From: Halorientalis persicus
GTDB lineage: Archaea; Halobacteriota; Halobacteria; Halobacteriales; Haloarculaceae
Assembly: GCF_900110215.1 (NCBI RefSeq)
Contig: NZ_FOCX01000007.1
Location: 1-64,000, forward strand
Length of the DNA: 64,000 nt
Reading direction: 5' to 3'
Position 1 is the stretch's first letter. Every line of letters starts with the position of its first letter. Below, piece after piece: positions 61,118-64,000 of the stretch. The notes beneath the pieces are model-generated. The model did no database searches and was not told the DNA's origin. It worked only from the letters and a program-made list of their open reading frames with translations. The position numbers and the translations under genes were made by a program.

Positions 61118-62109
61118 CGGTCACCCTCCAGCGCCCGCCTGATCCGCCGGACGGCGGCCAGCGCCCGCTCGGTCCGGTCCTCGGTCCGGCGGTACCCGCC
61201 GTAGGCCACGCGGCGGAAGGCCCGGGTGAGCCGTTCGACGGGTCCGGCCGGGAGGCCGGCCTCGACGGCTGTGGCGGCGAGTTCGCCGGGCGTCTTCGTC
61301 TCCGGCCGCTCGACCGGGAGCGCCTCGACCATCGCCAGCCAGGCCGCCTCGATGGTGGCCGGCGACGGCTCGTCGCCCGCCTCGACCTCGCCGTCCGGAG
61401 CCGGGTCGGGCGTCGGGTCCGGGGCCGTCGCGTCGCTGTCGCGCGCACCGGCGAACACACCGGCCAGGCCCCGCGGGATCGCCACGACCACGGCAGCCAG
61501 CCCCCGCGAGACGGCAGCGGTCACGTCCGCGAGCGTTCGACCGATGCCGGCGAGGGCGCTTCCCGTCCCGCGCGTGAACGCGCCGGTGACAGCTCCGAGA
61601 TCGCCGAGGACCCGCGGAACGCCGGTCGAGACGCGGACGAGAAACGCGACCGTCCCCTGTGCGACCGCCTGTGGCACCGAGAACACGGACACGGCCGGGA
61701 TCGGCAACCGGCCCAGACCCGGCCAGTCGCGGGCCTTCCCTTCGAGGGCGACCGCGACGATCAGAATCGCGACGAGGAACACGCCGGCGACGAGGGCGAG
61801 CGGGCCACCGCCGGCCCCACCCGTCGAGTCGGCGGCCGCGGTCGAGTCCTCCGGCGTGGGCGTCGGGGTCGGCGTGGGTGTCGAGGGCTCCCCGGGCGGT
61901 TCCGGCGGTGGGTCGCCGCTCGGCGCGGTCGCGTCGCTCAGGCCACCGAGGAACGCGACGAGCGGGTCCGTACCCGCGCCCCCGCCGGCCCCGCTGGGCG
62001 TGGGAGACGGGACGCTTCCGAACCCAGCCGCGGGCAGGAGGGCGGCGGCGAGGAAAACGGCGAGGGCCGCGAGGGCGACTGGCCCCACCCGATCTGCGTC
62101 GGGGACCAC
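61114..62109 (-). CDS. DUF4129 domain protein
   Basis: A 331-residue protein. A signal-like N-terminal helix, a Pro/Thr spacer (TPTPTPTPTPED), a membrane helix (GPLALVAGVFLVAILIVAVAL), and a C-terminal DUF4129 domain (IEAAWLAMVEAL; TPGELAATAVEAGLP; LTRAFRRVAYGGY). DUF4129 proteins are linked to transglutaminase/DUF58 systems of uncertain function. First gene of the overlapping operon, which lies divergent from htpX. Confidence 0.82.
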   Translation of the reverse strand: MVPDADRVGPVALAALAVFLAAALLPAAGFGSVPSPTPSGAGGGAGTDPLVAFLGGLSDATAPSGDPPPEPPGEPSTPTPTPTPTPEDSTAAADSTGGAGGGPLALVAGVFLVAILIVAVALEGKARDWPGLGRLPIPAVSVFSVPQAVAQGTVAFLVRVSTGVPRVLGDLGAVTGAFTRGTGSALAGIGRTLADVTAAVSRGLAAVVVAIPRGLAGVFAGARDSDATAPDPTPDPAPDGEVEAGDEPSPATIEAAWLAMVEALPVERPETKTPGELAATAVEAGLPAGPVERLTRAFRRVAYGGYRRTEDRTERALAAVRRIRRALEGDR

Positions 62110-62140
62110 TGTTACCGGGAGGTACTTGTCACTCGATCAT

Positions 62141-63196
62141 ATGGTTTGGGATGTGCCCTCCAGCACGGACCGAACGCTGACCCGGCGGATCGGGACGACC
62201 CTCGCGGCAATCGTGCTCGTCGACCTGCTGGTGGCCGGTCTGCTCGCCGCCCTGCTGGTGCCGTGGCTGGCACCGCTCGGGACAGCCGCGGCCGCGCTGG
62301 GCGTCTCGCTCCCGCCGGCGGTCCGGTGGCTCGCCGTCCTCGTTCCGGGGGTCACCGTTCTGGCGGCGGCTCAGTTGTGGTACGCGCGACGGCGACTGCT
62401 GGCCAGCGTCGATGCGACACCCGCGACCGAGGCGAGCCACCCCGATTTGCTCGCGCGCGTCCGCCGACTGGCGACGCTGGCCGACCTGTGTCCGCCCGCG
62501 GTGGCGATCGTCGACAGCGACACCCCCAACAGCTTCACCGTCGGCGGCCTCACCGGGTCGACACTGGTGGTCACGACGGGGTTGCTGGCGGAACTGGACG
62601 GCGACCTGCTGGACGCCGTGCTGGCCCACGAACTCGCACACGTCGCCAACCGGGACGCCGCGGTGCTGACGCTCGCCACCTTCCTCCCGGCGCTGGTCGA
62701 GGACCGGACCGCGCTGGTCCGCCCGCGGACCGCGACGGGGGTCGCGACGTGGCTCGGCTGTCTCGTGGTCGGCTATCCGCTGGCGGCCGCGGTCGTGGAC
62801 GCGCCACTGTTCAGCGCGGCGTACGCGGCCCGCTACGTCGCGCTGGTGTTTGCCTGTCTCCTGCTCGGGGGGATCGTGGTCGGTATTCTGGCCGTTCCCG
62901 CGACAGTGCTGGCCGGGCGACTCGCGCGCGACCGGGAGTTCGCGGCCGACCGCGCCGGGGCGCTGTTGACGGGCGATCCGGCGTCGCTGGCGCTGGCGCT
63001 GGAACGACTCGACGGACACGACCGACCGTCGACCGACGCCCGGCGGAGCGAAGCCCTGGCACACCTGTGTCTGTTGCCCCAGGAATTCGGATCGGACACC
63101 GAGAATGAGGGGTTCACGCTCGACGTGCGAACCCACCCCAGCACCGGCCGCCGGATCGAGCGCCTCCGGTCGCTGACGGCCGAACTGGAAGGATAG
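62141..63196 (+). CDS. htpX: HtpX-like M48 zinc metalloprotease
   Basis: A 351-residue membrane protease. Two N-terminal helices, the zinc motif H163-E-L-A-H167 (LAHELAHVANRD), two further helices, and the third ligand in REFAADRAG. The last segment (HPSTGRRIERLRSL) matches the HtpX/Oma1 C-terminus. It degrades damaged membrane proteins. The ATG at 62141 follows ATCAT-ATG; the longer frame is noise. Confidence 0.9.
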   Translation: MVWDVPSSTDRTLTRRIGTTLAAIVLVDLLVAGLLAALLVPWLAPLGTAAAALGVSLPPAVRWLAVLVPGVTVLAAAQLWYARRRLLASVDATPATEASHPDLLARVRRLATLADLCPPAVAIVDSDTPNSFTVGGLTGSTLVVTTGLLAELDGDLLDAVLAHELAHVANRDAAVLTLATFLPALVEDRTALVRPRTATGVATWLGCLVVGYPLAAAVVDAPLFSAAYAARYVALVFACLLLGGIVVGILAVPATVLAGRLARDREFAADRAGALLTGDPASLALALERLDGHDRPSTDARRSEALAHLCLLPQEFGSDTENEGFTLDVRTHPSTGRRIERLRSLTAELEG

Positions 63197-63343
63197 TTAC
63201 TGCTCGACCGGCGAGACTGTGTTCGACTGGATCCACGCCGCCTTGGCGTCGCGGTCGTAGACGATCAAATCGCCGTCGTCGGTCTCGAACTCGCCGTACT
63301 TCTCGTCGATCTCGGTATCGATCCGTTCTGCTGGTTCTGCCAT
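63197..63343 (-). CDS. 48-residue haloarchaeal protein (DUF7331-like)
   Basis: A small acidic protein (MAEPAERIDTEIDEKYGEFE...) with a short beta hairpin (DGDLIVYDRDAKAAWIQS). Recurrent in haloarchaea; function unknown. A perfect 9-bp hairpin lies 20 bases upstream, and a TATA-like CTTATATTT about 80 bases upstream. The 88-residue longer frame runs through the hairpin and is unlikely. Confidence 0.7.
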   Translation of the reverse strand: MAEPAERIDTEIDEKYGEFETDDGDLIVYDRDAKAAWIQSNTVSPVEQ

Positions 63344-63362
63344 TGTTGTGTTCACGCGCGGC

Positions 63363-63384
63363 CGTGGTGTGCCATCACACCACG
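63363..63384 (-). promoter_or_regulatory. Hairpin in the leader of the 48-residue gene
   Basis: CGTGGTGTG-CCAT-CACACCACG, a perfect 9-bp stem with a 4-base loop, 20 bases before the ATG and downstream of the probable TATA region, so inside the transcript leader. Confidence 0.45.
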
Positions 63385-63560
63385 TCCGTCGCGTCTCACC
63401 CGTATGGGAGCCGTTGGCAAATATAAGCATTGTGCTGAATGTTGTATGGAATATTGTTAGCATACTAGGACGGATAAGGGACGGCGCTCGCTCGCGGTCG
63501 ATGGCTCGCCGACGGGAGTCACCGCTAGCAACTTAGTGCGTGCCGACCCGACTCCGGGGT

Positions 63561-64000
63561 ATGAACCGACGAGCGGCACCGGAGTCCCGGCCGGTCGCGT
63601 TGACCGTCGCCGGGAGCGATTCCGGCGGCGGCGCGGGCATCCAGGCGGACCTGAAGACGATGGAAGCCTGCGGAGTGTTCGGGACCAGCGCGATCACGAG
63701 CGTCACGGCACAGAACACCCGCGGCGTCGCGGGGACCCACCTGCTGCCGACCGGAGAGATCGAGGCCCAACTGGACGCCGTCCTCGACGACTTCGACGTG
63801 GGCGCGGTGAAGACGGGGATGCTCGGGACCGCCGAAGTCGTCGAGACGGTCACAGCGTACGCCGACCGCCTCCCGAACCTCGTGGTCGACCCGGTGATGG
63901 TGGCGGCCTCGGGCGACCGCCTGCTCGAACCGGAGGCGGAATCGGCCTACGAGGACCTGATCGGCGCGGCCACGCTCGTGACACCCAACGCCGACGAGGC
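63561..64000 (+). CDS. thiD: Hydroxymethylpyrimidine (phosphate) kinase ThiD, N-terminal part
   Basis: The frame runs off the window end after 146 codons. [20 protein letters not shown] is the ThiD substrate/ATP start, and [27 protein letters not shown] and [15 protein letters not shown] follow in order. It phosphorylates HMP and HMP-P in thiamine synthesis. Archaeal ThiD often carries a C-terminal ThiN domain; this cannot be checked here. Confidence 0.93.
   Translation, partial: MNRRAAPESRPVALTVAGSDSGGGAGIQADLKTMEACGVFGTSAITSVTAQNTRGVAGTHLLPTGEIEAQLDAVLDDFDVGAVKTGMLGTAEVVETVTAYADRLPNLVVDPVMVAASGDRLLEPEAESAYEDLIGAATLVTPNADE

Noticed and set aside
50843-63196. Other long opposite-strand frames in the 50-63 kb region
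   Set aside because: All lie over genes with complete family motifs and show Arg/Pro/Gly-rich shadow composition.
1-64000. tRNA, rRNA and CRISPR arrays
   Set aside because: I looked for T-loop-like GTTCRAATC contexts with flanking stems, rRNA signatures and regularly spaced repeats and found none; short repeats present are not evenly spaced.

Overview
The window is from a halophilic archaeon of the class Halobacteria, most like the Haloarcula/Halomicrobium group. The proteins are acidic, transcription uses TFB, secreted proteins carry twin-arginine lipobox signals, and core genes include ribosomal protein L15e, Rio2, archaeal ThiI and NucS. It also encodes a retinal proton pump with its retinal-synthesis genes. 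No rRNA, tRNA or CRISPR array was seen.

Positions 1 to about 23.2 kb are an accessory island or integrated plasmid-like segment. It holds an IS630 transposase tail, a large HerA/VirB4-like ATPase with a zinc ribbon and nuclease-like tail, and two copies of a three-gene cassette (TFB, 49-residue zinc ribbon, SWIM zinc-finger protein). It also has two copies of a winged-helix plus 105-residue partner module, an ArdC-like antirestriction protein, a TnpB element that has split a PIN gene, several toxin-antitoxin pairs (PIN with two antitoxin types, TumE-like) and an OB-fold protein. Eight 5' leaders in this island (seven before intact genes, one before a remnant) share a three-arm layout in which the middle arm can pair with either the upstream or the downstream arm. 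The arm sequences differ but pairing is kept. This is the most unusual signal in the window. A gene-poor stretch with decayed sequence (22.4-23.3 kb) probably marks the edge of the island.

From 23.3 kb the content is ordinary chromosome. First come a GT2 glycosyltransferase, a Thr-rich Tat protein, a peroxiredoxin, a PQQ-propeller lipoprotein and a lipoate ligase. The nitrate-assimilation cluster (29.3-37.6 kb) has two nasA paralogues tail to tail, a NarK-type transporter and ferredoxin-nitrite reductase, with candidate operators in the intergenic spaces; mobA at 53.6 kb could serve the same molybdenum enzymes. Next are rio2, two membrane proteins, rpl15e, a secreted EEP-fold protein and a lipoprotein.

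At 44.0-46.7 kb, brp, lycopene cyclase and bacteriorhodopsin form a retinal-pump cluster. The bop promoter carries a near-perfect match to the Bat activator site. The remainder holds thiI, nucS and mutS (two mismatch-repair systems close together), mobA, an acyl-CoA synthetase, a FrnE-like DsbA protein, an AIR-synthase-like protein, a DUF4129/DUF58-type operon whose genes overlap end to start, an HtpX protease and the start of thiD at the window edge.
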